A stretch of 64,000 nucleotides of DNA from Candidatus Palauibacter scopulicola. GTDB lineage: Bacteria; Gemmatimonadota; Gemmatimonadetes; Palauibacterales; Palauibacteraceae. The first letter of the stretch is position 1. Each line of letters opens with the position of its first letter. Below, piece after piece: positions 32,821-42,949 of the stretch. Below the pieces are notes generated by a model. That model did not search any database and was not told the DNA's origin. It worked only from the letters and a program-made list of their open reading frames with translations. Location of the stretch: the NCBI RefSeq assembly GCF_947581915.1, contig NZ_CANPWG010000008.1:1-64000 (forward strand), in the 5' to 3' direction. A program made the position numbers and the translations under genes.

Positions 32821-34772
32821 CGGAGTCCGATCCGGTGCCGCCACACCCACTCCCCGCACAGCAGGAGAACCGCGAGGAGAAAGGGCCACACGGGCCGGGG
32901 CGAGCGCACGTCGACCGGCGGTCGGGGAGAGGGCTGCGCCGCGATGGCCAGCGGTTCGGACGGGGGCCCGGGGAGAAACTCCCGGGGATCGGGCTCGACG
33001 TCGACGGGCCGGCGGAGTTCGACGGGACCTTCGGGGCCGGTCGCGGTCACGAGGACCTCGTAGCGGCCCGCCGGGAGAGCGGCACCCACGACTTCGGCCG
33101 GAGGATCCGCGATGGTTTCGCTCCACACCTCCGCGCCCGCCTCATCGAGCACCTGGATCGCGAGGTCGGAAGATCCGGGACGGATGCGCCACGCCGGCGG
33201 CTCGCCGGGCGCGGGCGTCCGCACGAGCGATGCCAGCCGGGGTGTCGCGTCCTCGACGAGCCAGCCGACGATGCCGCTGAACACGCCCTCGTACACCCTG
33301 CGCGGCTCGTCCCCCCGTAGCGCCCAGCGCCACCAGTCGGAGGCCGCAGAAAGCGCCCACCGGCGCGTCCCGTCCTCCCCCGCCGTGAGGAGCGGCCGTC
33401 CCTCTCCGCGCCGGTTCCGGCTCGCGTTGACCACCGACCATGTCCCGGCCGGTTCCACGGCATAGAGTTCGCGGACGGGAGGCAGGAGATCCAGGTCGGC
33501 CTCGGCGAGGAGCGCCGCCGAGGGGCTCGCGGGCACCGGCCCGGCGGCATACCACTCGCCGGGCAGGGGACCCGTGACGCGCGCCCCCACCCCCGGCACG
33601 TCACCCGGCCCCCCGGCGAAGAAGAGCGTCCGTGCGTGCGTCCTCAGCGCGCCGGCCAGCCACGGCGGGAGGTCGTCCGGCGAGGCCTGGACCGCAAGCA
33701 GCCGGGCGCCCCGTACCGCTTCGCGTACCCGGGCCGCCTCGACGACGCGGGGACCGGAGCCCATCTCGAGAAAGCGGTCGTCGGCAAGGCGCAGATAGCC
33801 GCGCGCGCCTCCCAGGACGAGTCGGTCGAGGGCGGGGACGAGGAAGCGAGCTTCCCAGTCGGGGGCCAGCGACACGAGTACGGCTCCGGCGGAGGACTCC
33901 GAGACTTCGATCCAGGTACCTGTCCGGCCGGAGACTCCGAAGGGGTCCGGCGGATCCGTGAGCACGGCTTCGTAGCGTCGCCAGGCCGGCCCGGCGCCTC
34001 CGTCGTGCGGGACGAAGGGGATTTGAGCGCGGCCCGTCCGCCCGGGAGCGGGTCGGGGCGCGCGCCCGGTCGCGACCACCGCCCCCTCATGCTCGAGCTG
34101 GAAGCTCACGGTGTCGGGCAGCTCGCCCTCGCCGCCCGATCCGCCGCCGGCGTGAAACTCGAGCGTGGCGCGGACGGTGTCGCCGGCCCGGACGCGCTCC
34201 GGCGCCCGCAGCGCCGCGAGCGCGACGCGGGGCTCGGCGGCGGCGACACGGAGTTCGCGCACCCCGAGGCCCAGACCCGTAGCCGTCTCACGGGCTGCGC
34301 CGCGGTCCGTCCACTCTCCGTCGGTGAGCACCCAGACGCTGTCGGCTCCGCCGAGCCGCGCGGCCTGCAGCGCCGGTTCGAGCCGGCTCGCCTCGTGCGT
34401 CGCGCCGAGCGCCTCCAGCGAATCGAGCCGGGCGGGGACGGGGCGGTCGCCGAACAGGTAGATCCGGTCGGGAGCGAGTCCGGGAAGAAGGGCCAGGGCC
34501 GAGTCGAGCCGCGTCGCCCCGCCGGCATCTCCGGCGCGAACCGGCAGCGTCATGCTGCGCGAGATGTCGAGCAGGACGACGCGCTCGGGGGCCCCGACGC
34601 CGCTGTCGCGCAACGCGGGCAGCGCGAGGGCGCCGAGAATCAGGAAGACGGCCACCGCCCGGACGGCGGCGGGACCGGCGCGCCCCGCCACGCGCTCCTC
34701 GCGCGCGCCATAGGCCCAGCCGGCGAGTACGACCGCGCCAAGCGCGACGAGAAACCAGAGGCCCGGGCTCAA
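32817..34772 (-). CDS. VWA-domain membrane protein (BatA/B-like)
   Basis: 651 residues. Two N-terminal membrane segments (about 3-18 and 35-52), then a von Willebrand A domain with MIDAS DISRS (about 71) and a later VWVLTDGEWTD. Beta-rich repeats and a large extracytoplasmic region follow. One membrane segment lies near the C-terminus (VWPFLLAVLLLCGEWVWRH). It belongs with the Bat-type or glutamine-amidotransferase-like VWA membrane proteins of unknown role in envelope integrity. The TTG at 34772 overlaps the stop of the M23 peptidase gene (TTGA). It lies between the division cluster and ftsY. Confidence 0.75.
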   Translation of the reverse strand: MSPGLWFLVALGAVVLAGWAYGAREERVAGRAGPAAVRAVAVFLILGALALPALRDSGVGAPERVVLLDISRSMTLPVRAGDAGGATRLDSALALLPGLAPDRIYLFGDRPVPARLDSLEALGATHEASRLEPALQAARLGGADSVWVLTDGEWTDRGAARETATGLGLGVRELRVAAAEPRVALAALRAPERVRAGDTVRATLEFHAGGGSGGEGELPDTVSFQLEHEGAVVATGRAPRPAPGRTGRAQIPFVPHDGGAGPAWRRYEAVLTDPPDPFGVSGRTGTWIEVSESSAGAVLVSLAPDWEARFLVPALDRLVLGGARGYLRLADDRFLEMGSGPRVVEAARVREAVRGARLLAVQASPDDLPPWLAGALRTHARTLFFAGGPGDVPGVGARVTGPLPGEWYAAGPVPASPSAALLAEADLDLLPPVRELYAVEPAGTWSVVNASRNRRGEGRPLLTAGEDGTRRWALSAASDWWRWALRGDEPRRVYEGVFSGIVGWLVEDATPRLASLVRTPAPGEPPAWRIRPGSSDLAIQVLDEAGAEVWSETIADPPAEVVGAALPAGRYEVLVTATGPEGPVELRRPVDVEPDPREFLPGPPSEPLAIAAQPSPRPPVDVRSPRPVWPFLLAVLLLCGEWVWRHRIGLR

Positions 34773-36052
34773 TCCTGTGTGCGGCGAGCGCGCTGAGTGG
34801 GTTGTACAGGCATCGGAAGGCTCCGCAACCGCGACAGCACGACGTGCCGAAGCGCCGCAAACCGCTCGCGCGACTCAGCGGCGACCGGCTCGGCCCTGGG
34901 CAACTGCAGACGGGCCGGGTTCACCTGCGCGCCGTTCCGGAGAAACTCGTAGTGAAGATGAGGCGCGGTCGCGAGACCGGTGTCGCCCACATACCCGATG
35001 ACCTGTCCCTGTTCCACCTGGGTCCCGGCCGCGACGCCGCGCGCGACGTTGGCCAGGTGCGCATATCGGGTGCGGATGTTGTTCGCGTGACGGATCTCGA
35101 CGGCGTTCCCGTAGTTCCCCCACCACCCTGCCCGGGTCACGCGTCCCGCGCCCGTCGCGCGCACGGGCGTGCCCCGCGCCGCCCCGTAGTCGACGCCGAG
35201 GTGCGGTCGAGTACGCCGGAGCACCGGGTGGAACCGCCTCAGGTTGAAGCCGCTCGTCACGCGGACGATGTCAAGGGGCGCAAGCAGAAACTGGCCCCGG
35301 AGGGCTTCGCCCGCTTCGTCGTAGTACTCCGCGCGTTCCGCCCCGGACTGTTCGAACCGCACCCCCGTGAGGACGCGCCGGTCGTTCCGGAAATCCGCGG
35401 CGAGCACCCTGGCGTCCCGCACGGATCCGTCGGGCCGCACCTCGCGCTCGATGAGAAGCCGGTAAGCATCGTTCTGCCGCAGGTCGCGCCAGAAGTCGAT
35501 CTGCCACGCGAACACCTGCGAGATCCGGTACGCCACATCGAAGCGTTCCGCGTCGCCGAGCGTCTCCACGTCGCCCGACAACTCCGCGTCGAACAGGTTC
35601 GAGCGGATGAGACCGGCAAGGAGAAGCGTGTCGCGTACGACCTGCACCGAATCCAGCCGGGCCGACCACCGCGGCGCGGCATCGCCGGCGGACCACAGAT
35701 GGAGGATGCGGTCCGCGTCGAGGTCGACACGGATGCGCGCCGGAGGTTCGCCGAGTCTGCGCACGAAGTGAATCGCAACGCCGGGCCGCAGCCGGCGCGG
35801 ACTCTCGAATTCGCCCATCGCCTCCGCGATCGCGTGCGTGGCCGCGGGACCCAGGCCGTGGTCCTCGAACACATCCCCCAGCGTCTCGCCCCGCTGCAGA
35901 CGATGCACGAGCGCGATGGGCGCGGGCGGCGTCGGCACGTCGACGACCTTGACGTCCCCCGACCGCTCAGCGCGGGAGCCGAACGCGGCCCAGCCGAGGA
36001 CCAGAATCCCGGCGAGGGCTAACCCAACCGCGGTAAAGAGTCTTGTTCTCAA
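34769..36052 (-). CDS. M23 family metallopeptidase, membrane-anchored
   Basis: About 427 residues. One N-terminal membrane segment, an OapA/LysM-like region (HRLQRGETLGDVFEDHGLGP) and a C-terminal M23 (LytM) domain. Zn ligands are seen as H and D in HLGVDYG (about 282) and H in HLHYEF (about 362), with ARGTPVRATGAGRVTRAGWW between. All catalytic residues appear present, so it should cut peptidoglycan cross-bridges or act in septal hydrolysis. The TTG at 36052 just after ftsZ is the best start seen; no ATG fits. Adjacent to ftsZ, a role in daughter-cell separation is reasonable. Confidence 0.85.
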   Translation of the reverse strand: MRTRLFTAVGLALAGILVLGWAAFGSRAERSGDVKVVDVPTPPAPIALVHRLQRGETLGDVFEDHGLGPAATHAIAEAMGEFESPRRLRPGVAIHFVRRLGEPPARIRVDLDADRILHLWSAGDAAPRWSARLDSVQVVRDTLLLAGLIRSNLFDAELSGDVETLGDAERFDVAYRISQVFAWQIDFWRDLRQNDAYRLLIEREVRPDGSVRDARVLAADFRNDRRVLTGVRFEQSGAERAEYYDEAGEALRGQFLLAPLDIVRVTSGFNLRRFHPVLRRTRPHLGVDYGAARGTPVRATGAGRVTRAGWWGNYGNAVEIRHANNIRTRYAHLANVARGVAAGTQVEQGQVIGYVGDTGLATAPHLHYEFLRNGAQVNPARLQLPRAEPVAAESRERFAALRHVVLSRLRSLPMPVQPTQRARRTQD

Positions 36053-36056
36053 GCGC

Positions 36057-37505
36057 TCAGTCCATTTGTCGCCGTATGAAGGTCGGGATCTCGAGATCCT
36101 CGAACTCGACGCGGGCATCGGTCCACGACTCGCCGTCCGGCTGCGCTGGCTCCAGGTCCGGCGTCACCTCTTCCGACACCGGCTGCTCCGCGGCTTCCGG
36201 CGCCGGTTCCTCCGCCAGTGCCGGCGCCGGTTCCGGCGCGGCTTCGTTCGCGGCCTCGAACACCGGCGCTGCCGTCGCCTCGGACACCGGCTCCGACGTC
36301 GCCTCGGGCCCGGGCTCGGACGTCGGCGCCTCCGCAGCCAGCGCCTCGAACGCGATGCCCGCCCGCCTCACCTCCAGGGGGGGCGCCACGGGTTCGGGCT
36401 CCGGTGGCGCGGTCGGGGCGGAGCGATCGTCGAGCACGCTCGGACCGCCGTACTTCGAGCCGATGACGACCGGCGCGGCGCGGGGCCCGGGCGCCTTGGT
36501 CGCGGGAATCACCCGCTCGGCCATCGGCGCCGGCTCGTCTCCCTCCATGTCTCCGAAGCCCGTCGCGATCACCGTTACGCGGATCTTGCCCTCGAGCTGC
36601 GGATCGTGCACGACTCCGAAGATCATCTCGCCCTCGTCGCCCGCGGCCTCCTGAATGATGGAGTTGGCCGTCGTGACTTCGTCGATCGTCAGGTCGGGAC
36701 CGCCGCTGATGTTGATGAGGACGCCCGTGGCGCCGTTGATGGATACGTTGTCGAGGAGGGGCGAGCAAATGGCCTGCTGCGCCGCCTCCACCGCGCGATC
36801 CTCGCCCGACGCGGTTCCGGTTCCCATAAGGGCGGCCCCGCGGTTCGACATCACCGTGCGGACGTCGGCGAAGTCCACGTTCACCTCGCCCGTCACGGAG
36901 ATCAGGTCGGAGATCCCCTGGGTCGCCTGGAGGAGGACCTCGTCCGCCTTCTTGAGCGCCTGTCGGAAGGTCATCTCCTTCCCTACGACCGCGAGCAGAC
37001 GCTCGTTCGGCACGACGATCATCGTGTCCACCGCGCGCCGCAGTTCCCGCAGCCCGATCTCCGCGTACCGCATCCTCTTCTTGCCCTCGAAGTGGAAGGG
37101 GCGGGTCACGATCGCGATGCAGAGCGATCCCATCTCCCGCGCCATGCCGCCGATGATCGGGGCCGCGCCGGTGCCCGTGCCTCCGCCCATCCCCGCCGTG
37201 ACGAAGACGAGATCCGCGCCCTCGATCACCGATCGGATTTCTTCGGCACTCTCGGACATCGCCTGCCGTCCGATCTCGGGACGGGCGCCGGCCCCGAGGC
37301 CTCGCGTGAGTTCCTTCCCGATCTGGACTCTGAGGTGAGCGCCGGATTCCTTCAACGCCTGGGCGTCGGTGTTGACCGCGATGAACTCCACGCCTTCGAG
37401 TTCCTCATCGATCATGCGGTTGACGGCGTTGCCGCCGGCGCCACCCACGCCGACGACCTTCATTTTCGCGTTACGCACACCGCTTTCGTCGAATGCAAAG
37501 ACCAT
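36057..37505 (-). CDS. ftsZ: Cell division GTPase FtsZ
   Basis: 482 residues. GTP-binding loop [11 protein letters not shown], tubulin signature [10 protein letters not shown] and the T7 segment ([12 protein letters not shown]). Residues about 320-465 form a Pro/Glu/Ala-rich linker of unusual length. The end reads [11 protein letters not shown], the conserved C-terminal peptide that binds FtsA and other partners. GGAGGAGGGGAG upstream of the ATG at 37505 is the strongest ribosome site in the cluster, fitting high expression. Confidence 0.97.
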   Translation of the reverse strand: MVFAFDESGVRNAKMKVVGVGGAGGNAVNRMIDEELEGVEFIAVNTDAQALKESGAHLRVQIGKELTRGLGAGARPEIGRQAMSESAEEIRSVIEGADLVFVTAGMGGGTGTGAAPIIGGMAREMGSLCIAIVTRPFHFEGKKRMRYAEIGLRELRRAVDTMIVVPNERLLAVVGKEMTFRQALKKADEVLLQATQGISDLISVTGEVNVDFADVRTVMSNRGAALMGTGTASGEDRAVEAAQQAICSPLLDNVSINGATGVLINISGGPDLTIDEVTTANSIIQEAAGDEGEMIFGVVHDPQLEGKIRVTVIATGFGDMEGDEPAPMAERVIPATKAPGPRAAPVVIGSKYGGPSVLDDRSAPTAPPEPEPVAPPLEVRRAGIAFEALAAEAPTSEPGPEATSEPVSEATAAPVFEAANEAAPEPAPALAEEPAPEAAEQPVSEEVTPDLEPAQPDGESWTDARVEFEDLEIPTFIRRQMD

Positions 37506-37521
37506 GTCTCCCCTCCTCCCG

Positions 37522-38748
37522 TCAGAAAAACTCTCGTAGCCACCCGCCGACTCTCGCGAAGGCGCGGGTCGCTCCCACCAACCCTCCGGCCGAGGCCCGC
37601 GACGCACCGTACAGCACCAGCCCCGCGGCCGTGCTGTAGGACCCACGCGCGAGACCCTCCGCCATGCCCGTGAGGCCGAGTGACGGAATACCGGTGCGAA
37701 CCGGCAGATTGAAGACCGAGCGAGCCAGGTCTTCCGTGTGCGCGAGCGAAGCCCCGCCACCGCTCAGCACGATCCCCGCCTCGAGTCCTCGCAACGTTCC
37801 GCTCGACTCCAGTTCCTCGTACACCAGTCCGAGTATCTCGTCCAGCCGTTGTTCGATAATGTGCAGCAGCAGCTCGCGCGACACACGTCGGGCGCGTCCG
37901 TGGCGAGCCCCCGAGACGTCGAGCAATTCGTGCGAATCGGCCCGGTCGCGCAGCGCTCCGCCGTGTCGCTCCTTGAGTTGCGCGGCCTCGTCTTCGTGAA
38001 CGCCGAGGCCGCGCGCGATGTCCCGCGTCACGATCGATCCGCCCCACGGCAGCGTGGCGGCGTGAAGGAGACGGTGTCCTCCGTACACGAGTACGTCGGT
38101 CGTCGCGCCCCCGATCTCGACCAGAGCCACGCCAGCCTCGCGCTCGCTGTCCTCGAGCACGGCGAGCGCCGTGGCCAGCGGCGCCATGACCAACTCGTCC
38201 GGCCGGTATCCCGCCCGGTCGACCACCTTCGCGAGGTCGTGGCAGATCGCCACCTCCGCGGTCACGATGCAGAGGTCCGCCTCGAGACGGGTTCCGGCCA
38301 TGCCCTCGGGATCCCGGATCCCGTCACGATGGTCGACGGCGTACCGCTGGGACAGGGCGTGGATCAACTCGTGGCCGGGCGGAATCGGGACGGCCCGGCC
38401 CACTTCCTGCGCGCGCTTGACGTCGGCGGGCGTGACCTCCGAGCCGGAGACCTGAAGCACGCCCTTCGATCGGGACGTCCGCACGCTTCCGCTCGGCACG
38501 CTCACGTAGGCGGCCTCGACTTCGCGGCCGGCCGTGGCTTCCGCCTGTCTGACAGCGGTGCGAACCGCCTGCGTCACCGCCTCGATGTTCCCGATGTTCG
38601 GGCCGTTCATGCCCTCGGACCGGGTGACGCCGAGGCCGAGGATCTCGAGCGGATCGGTGGGCTTGCGGCCCGGATGCACCGCGGCGACGACCGCACACGT
38701 TTTGGTCGACCCCACATCCACCCCGACAATGCCCGCCCCCTGAATCAT
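37522..38748 (-). CDS. ftsA: Cell division protein FtsA
   Basis: 408 residues of actin-like ATPase fold ([52 protein letters not shown]). It tethers FtsZ to the membrane through a C-terminal amphipathic helix (VGGWLREFF). ATG at 38748 overlaps the ftsQ stop and has GGAG upstream. ftsZ follows after 16 bases. The family's SHS2 domain region is at about 80-165. Confidence 0.96.
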   Translation of the reverse strand: MIQGAGIVGVDVGSTKTCAVVAAVHPGRKPTDPLEILGLGVTRSEGMNGPNIGNIEAVTQAVRTAVRQAEATAGREVEAAYVSVPSGSVRTSRSKGVLQVSGSEVTPADVKRAQEVGRAVPIPPGHELIHALSQRYAVDHRDGIRDPEGMAGTRLEADLCIVTAEVAICHDLAKVVDRAGYRPDELVMAPLATALAVLEDSEREAGVALVEIGGATTDVLVYGGHRLLHAATLPWGGSIVTRDIARGLGVHEDEAAQLKERHGGALRDRADSHELLDVSGARHGRARRVSRELLLHIIEQRLDEILGLVYEELESSGTLRGLEAGIVLSGGGASLAHTEDLARSVFNLPVRTGIPSLGLTGMAEGLARGSYSTAAGLVLYGASRASAGGLVGATRAFARVGGWLREFF

Positions 38749-39509
38749 CGCTCCTCCACGCGCGTCAGTACAACTTGGCCTCTGAAACGCGCATCCGCAC
38801 GTGTGACGCGGCGATCCTCGATCTGTCCAAGCGCGATCGATACCCGGTCGAGGGCGCGCAGGGGCTCCTCCCGCGGCAGAAACACGACATCCGCGCCGGC
38901 GCCGGGAAGGAGCAGGAACCGGTATCCCCCCTCCGCCGCGGGCCCGACCTCGGAGACGAGGGACATGAAGTCGCTCCGCGTGCGATCCATGCGCGACAGA
39001 GCGAAGATGAGTTCCCGCATGCCCGTGTCCGCCACGAAACCGCCCTCCGTCTCGACCGGACCCTGGACGATCGGCAGGTCGAGCGGCGCGGCGGAGGGTT
39101 CGAGGGGCAGCACGTAGCCATCTCCGCTCACCGGACGCAGTTCCGGGGTCGCGACGAGCGCGACCGGGCGCCGCTCCACGATGGCGATTTCAAGGGTGCG
39201 GAAGCTCTCCCGGTGGACCGTGGCCTCGCGAACCATGGGATGGGCCCGAACGCGCGCCTCCCACCTCGCCGGCTCGTCCCACACGGACGCGTCCGGGGTC
39301 AGAGCCAGCGCCCGGATCTCTTCGGGCGAGATGTGATCGGTCCCGACCACGCGGAGCTCCGAAATCTGAAACGCGGGCAGCGTCGCGAGGAGGGACGGCG
39401 CCCACACGGGGACGGACAGACCGATCGCGGCGACCATCAGGGCGAGGAGGAGCCGGCGGCGTCCGCGGCGGGTGATGCGGCCGGGTGGTGACGACCGGCG
39501 CCTGATCAT
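38745..39509 (-). CDS. ftsQ: Cell division protein FtsQ
   Basis: 254 residues. Basic cytoplasmic N-terminus, one membrane segment (about 22-45), a POTRA domain (FQISELRVVGTDHISPEEIR) and a beta domain. It scaffolds FtsB/FtsL and the septal synthase. ATG at 39509 overlaps the murB stop (ATGA). Confidence 0.9.
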   Translation of the reverse strand: MIRRRSSPPGRITRRGRRRLLLALMVAAIGLSVPVWAPSLLATLPAFQISELRVVGTDHISPEEIRALALTPDASVWDEPARWEARVRAHPMVREATVHRESFRTLEIAIVERRPVALVATPELRPVSGDGYVLPLEPSAAPLDLPIVQGPVETEGGFVADTGMRELIFALSRMDRTRSDFMSLVSEVGPAAEGGYRFLLLPGAGADVVFLPREEPLRALDRVSIALGQIEDRRVTRADARFRGQVVLTRVEER

Positions 39510-40399
39510 GCGGCCCCCACGCGCGCGAGCTGAGCGGGGTCGAACCCCCACAACTGGATCTCCGGCTCCAGCGCCACGCGGAGACGCGCCAGGGCGCGGC
39601 GGCGAGTTTCCGTCATGAGTCCGATCACGTCGGCGGCGCGGGCATCGCCGAGGTTGACGATGAAATTCGCGTGCCGCTCGTGAATCTGGGCGCCTCCGAC
39701 CCGGGCCCCTCTCATCTCCACCCGGTCGACGACCTTCCAGGCCGGCGGATGCGGCGGATGCGGGTTCTTCCATGTCGATCCGACCGAGGGCAGATCGTAC
39801 ACCTGATCCCGGACCTTTCGCGCGCGGAAACTCAGGTGCGCTTCGCGGACGGCGTCCACCTCGGCGGGCGCCGCGTCGAGACGCGCGCGCACGAACACCC
39901 AGTCGGCCGGCACGCTCACGTGGCGGTACGCGGGCCGCGCCTCCTCGGGGCGGACCCGCACGAGTTCCCCCCCCGGCGTGACGGCTTCCGCCCATTCGAC
40001 GCGATCCCAGATCCCCTCGTCCCTCGACCCGGCGTTCATCCGCAGGCCTCCGCCGACCGTGCCGGGAACCGCCTCCAGGAAATGGAAGCCGTACCGACCG
40101 TGGCGGCGCGCGGCCTGGGCGAGAGCGGGCAGGCGGGCGCCGGCCCCGGCTTCGATGGCGGTTTCGTCGACCCGGATGGCCACGAAATCTCCCTCCAGGA
40201 TGAGGACGGGCTCCGGCACCCCGGCGTCCCCGATGAGGAGGTTCGCGCCGGTCCCGAGCACGCGGCACCCGCGGCCCGGCGTCTCGCGCAGCGCGGCCTC
40301 CAGTTCCGCGATCGACCGCGGCCGCGCGAGCCGGGCGGCCGGCCCGCCGATCCGGTAGCGGACCAGCGGCGCGAGCGGGACATCACGCTCCCACCGCAT
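39506..40399 (-). CDS. murB: UDP-N-acetylenolpyruvoylglucosamine reductase
   Basis: 297 residues. FAD-binding signatures YRIGGPAARLARPRSIAELE and LGTGANLLIGD, then VPGTVGGGLRMNAGS, and the catalytic-Ser region SVGSTWKNP. The end ALEPEIQLWG supplies the catalytic Glu. It reduces the enolpyruvyl group to make UDP-MurNAc, using NADPH. The ATG at 40399 lies 17 bases inside the murC end. Its order after murC is common. Confidence 0.95.
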   Translation of the reverse strand: MRWERDVPLAPLVRYRIGGPAARLARPRSIAELEAALRETPGRGCRVLGTGANLLIGDAGVPEPVLILEGDFVAIRVDETAIEAGAGARLPALAQAARRHGRYGFHFLEAVPGTVGGGLRMNAGSRDEGIWDRVEWAEAVTPGGELVRVRPEEARPAYRHVSVPADWVFVRARLDAAPAEVDAVREAHLSFRARKVRDQVYDLPSVGSTWKNPHPPHPPAWKVVDRVEMRGARVGGAQIHERHANFIVNLGDARAADVIGLMTETRRRALARLRVALEPEIQLWGFDPAQLARVGAA

Positions 40400-41801
40400 C
40401 GCCCACCCGCCGCTGGACCGCCGCGTGCGCGAGGTCGGTGACGTCCCCGGCGCCCATGAAGACGAGTACCGCCTTCCCGGCGCCGACTTCCGGCGGAACG
40501 AGGTCCAGGGCGTCTTCGCGGTCGATCGGCGCCGCGGTCCCGCCGGCCCGGCCGGTGATCAGCTCCGAGGTCACGCCCGGAAGCGGCGCTTCGCGCGCGG
40601 GATAGATGGGAAGCACGCGCGCTTCGTCAGCGGTCGTGAGGGCGCGGGTGAACGCCTCCGCAAAGTCGCGGGTCCGGGTGAACAGATGCGGCTGAAAGAC
40701 GACCGTCAGCCGGGCATCGGGATACGCTCCTCGCACGGCGGCGAGCGACGCCGCAACCTCGGTCGGATGGTGCGCGTAGTCGTCGAAGACGGTGAGGTCG
40801 GGCCACGCCGCGATCACCTCGAGCCGGCGCGCCACGCCGCGGAAGTCGCTGAGCCCGCGCGCCGCCGCCCTCGGATCCCCGCCAAGCCGCAACGTGGCGA
40901 GAAAGGCCGCCACGGCGTTGAGCTGGTTATGGCGCCCCGGCACGCGGAGCGTGAGATCGATCGTTCCGTCCGGCCAGGAGAGACGCACCGTGCGCCGCCC
41001 CGCCTCTTCGAGCCTGTACCGGGCCCCGTCGCCGAAACCGTACCCGAATCCGTGCTCCGCTCCGGCGAAACCGCACTCCTCCGCGAGTTCGCGGGCACCC
41101 TCGTCGTCGTGGCAGTAGATGAGGCCTTCGGCGCGTCGCGTCCGCCCGGCGAACTCCGCGAACGCGGCACGGAGGCGTTCCCAGTTGCCATAGGTGTCGA
41201 GATGTTCGGGCTCGAGCGAGCTGATCACCGCGAGCGTGGGATGAAGCTCGAGGAAGGAACGGTCGAATTCATCGGCTTCCACGACGGCCGGACCATCGCC
41301 CAGCCTGGTGAATCCGTCCCACGCCTCGACCCGGCCGCCGACGAGGACGAGGGGATCGAGGCCGGCCGCGGCCGCGGCGTGCCCGGTCATCGCGGTGATC
41401 GTCGTCTTCCCGTGCGTCCCGGCGATGCCGACGAGGGGCCTCCCGTTGAGCAGGGCGCCGAGGGCCCGGGCCCGGCGCATCACCGGTATGCCGGCGACTT
41501 TCGCCCCGACGACCTCCGGCTCGTCTACCGGCACGGCCGAGCTTCGAACCAGCAGCTCGACCCCCGACAGGTGGGAGGTGGAGTGTCCCCGCTCGACCCG
41601 GATCTCCTTCTCGGCAAGGTCGCCGAGGGCGTCCGCCGGGGCGCGATCGCACCCGCTCACGACGTAGCCGGAGCTGTCGAGGAGGAGCGCGAGCCCGCGC
41701 ATGCCGGCGCCGCCGATCCCCATCAGATGGACGTGCGCTCCGGAGGCGGGGAGATCCGCGGTTGCGGCCGGACGAGGCGCCCCCACCGCCGCCCCGGTCA
41801 T
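40383..41801 (-). CDS. murC: UDP-N-acetylmuramate-L-alanine ligase
   Basis: 472 residues. N-terminal GIGGAGMRGLA nucleotide loop, central ATP loop GIAGTHGKTT, and HHPTEVAASLAAVRGAYPDA. It adds L-Ala to UDP-MurNAc. ATG at 41801 overlaps the murG stop. No D-Ala-D-Ala ligase follows, as it does in many dcw clusters; ddl must be elsewhere. Confidence 0.95.
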   Translation of the reverse strand: MTGAAVGAPRPAATADLPASGAHVHLMGIGGAGMRGLALLLDSSGYVVSGCDRAPADALGDLAEKEIRVERGHSTSHLSGVELLVRSSAVPVDEPEVVGAKVAGIPVMRRARALGALLNGRPLVGIAGTHGKTTITAMTGHAAAAAGLDPLVLVGGRVEAWDGFTRLGDGPAVVEADEFDRSFLELHPTLAVISSLEPEHLDTYGNWERLRAAFAEFAGRTRRAEGLIYCHDDEGARELAEECGFAGAEHGFGYGFGDGARYRLEEAGRRTVRLSWPDGTIDLTLRVPGRHNQLNAVAAFLATLRLGGDPRAAARGLSDFRGVARRLEVIAAWPDLTVFDDYAHHPTEVAASLAAVRGAYPDARLTVVFQPHLFTRTRDFAEAFTRALTTADEARVLPIYPAREAPLPGVTSELITGRAGGTAAPIDREDALDLVPPEVGAGKAVLVFMGAGDVTDLAHAAVQRRVGDAVGA

Positions 41802-42946
41802 GCCGCGCACCGGTCCAGGAGCGTGAGCATCTCGCGGGCGATGTCGAACGCCGCACCGGGCCGGCCGCGGCTCGCGGCGGCTTCCGACATCCGGGTCAGA
41901 CGCCGGTCGTCGGTGAGGATGTCGCGGCACAGCGACCACAACTCGCCCGCCTCGAGTCCCCCTTCCTCACGAACCTCCGCGGCCCCCGCCTCCGCGAGCG
42001 CCCGCGCGTTCGTCAGCTGGTGTCCCCCGGCCGAGGTCGGGAGCGGCACGAGCACGGCCGGCCGCCCCGCGGCACACAACTCGGCCAGCGACATCGCGCC
42101 CGACCGGCACAGCGCCAGCGCCACCCGATCCAGCTGCCGCCCCAGATCATCGATGTAAGGCACGACGCGCACACGGTCCGCGAAGGGAAGCTCCGACGTC
42201 CGCGCGGAGAGTTCGGCCGCATGGGCCGGCCCGGCGATCCACACGACCGAAACGCCGTCCGGCCACGCCGCGGCATCCCGCGCCGCCCATTCCAGGTCTC
42301 GCAGGAAGGCGCGGTTGAGGCCGAGCGCGCCCTGGCTCCCGCCGAAGACGAGGAGGTTCCGACCCCGCGGCCAGTCGAAGCGGGCCGGAGCCGAGCCGTC
42401 CGCGGCGCCGCCGACCGCGCCGCCCACCCCGGGTGCGACCGGGTTTCCCAGTGCGCTCAGGCGCGTGCGGCCCCCGACACGGAGCCGGGCCTCAGCCTCC
42501 GGGTATCCGAGGTGGATCTGATCGACGCCGGGCGCGAACAGGCGCGTCACGAGCCCGGGCGCCGCGTTCTGTTCCTGGATCGCCGCGGGGACGCGGCGCA
42601 GCCGGGCTCCCGCGAGCGCGGGCCCCGACACGTATCCCCCCGTGCCCACGACGAGCCGCGGATCAAAATCCCGGAACGCCCGCCGCACACCGGCAATGAC
42701 GGTCGGAGCCGACGCGAACAGCCGCCAGTTTCGCCATGGCCGCTGCCGGTACAGCGGTTGCAGCGGCAGGAGCCGGAACTCGTACCCCGCGTCCGGCAGC
42801 ACGCGAGCCTCCAACCCCCGCCGTCCCCCCAGGAACACACATTCGACTTCGGGGGCCAGCCGGCCAAAGGCTGCGGCCAGGTTCAGGGCGGGGTACAGGT
42901 GGCCGCCCGTGCCGCCTCCCGCGAGCAGGATACGAGTCGACGCCAT
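41798..42946 (-). CDS. murG: UDP-GlcNAc transferase MurG
   Basis: 382 residues of GT-B fold. The N-terminal loop is LLAGGGTGGHLYPALNLAAA, then VVGTGGYVSGPALAGA and VFGGSQGALGLNRAFL. It adds GlcNAc to lipid I to make lipid II at the inner face of the membrane. ATG at 42946 lies three bases after the ftsW stop. Confidence 0.95.
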   Translation of the reverse strand: MASTRILLAGGGTGGHLYPALNLAAAFGRLAPEVECVFLGGRRGLEARVLPDAGYEFRLLPLQPLYRQRPWRNWRLFASAPTVIAGVRRAFRDFDPRLVVGTGGYVSGPALAGARLRRVPAAIQEQNAAPGLVTRLFAPGVDQIHLGYPEAEARLRVGGRTRLSALGNPVAPGVGGAVGGAADGSAPARFDWPRGRNLLVFGGSQGALGLNRAFLRDLEWAARDAAAWPDGVSVVWIAGPAHAAELSARTSELPFADRVRVVPYIDDLGRQLDRVALALCRSGAMSLAELCAAGRPAVLVPLPTSAGGHQLTNARALAEAGAAEVREEGGLEAGELWSLCRDILTDDRRLTRMSEAAASRGRPGAAFDIAREMLTLLDRCAA

Positions 42947-42949
42947 GCG

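Noticed and set aside
34802-36022. Long plus-strand frame opposite the M23 peptidase
   Set aside because: The minus-strand gene has intact zinc ligands and operon context; the plus frame has neither motif nor ribosome site.
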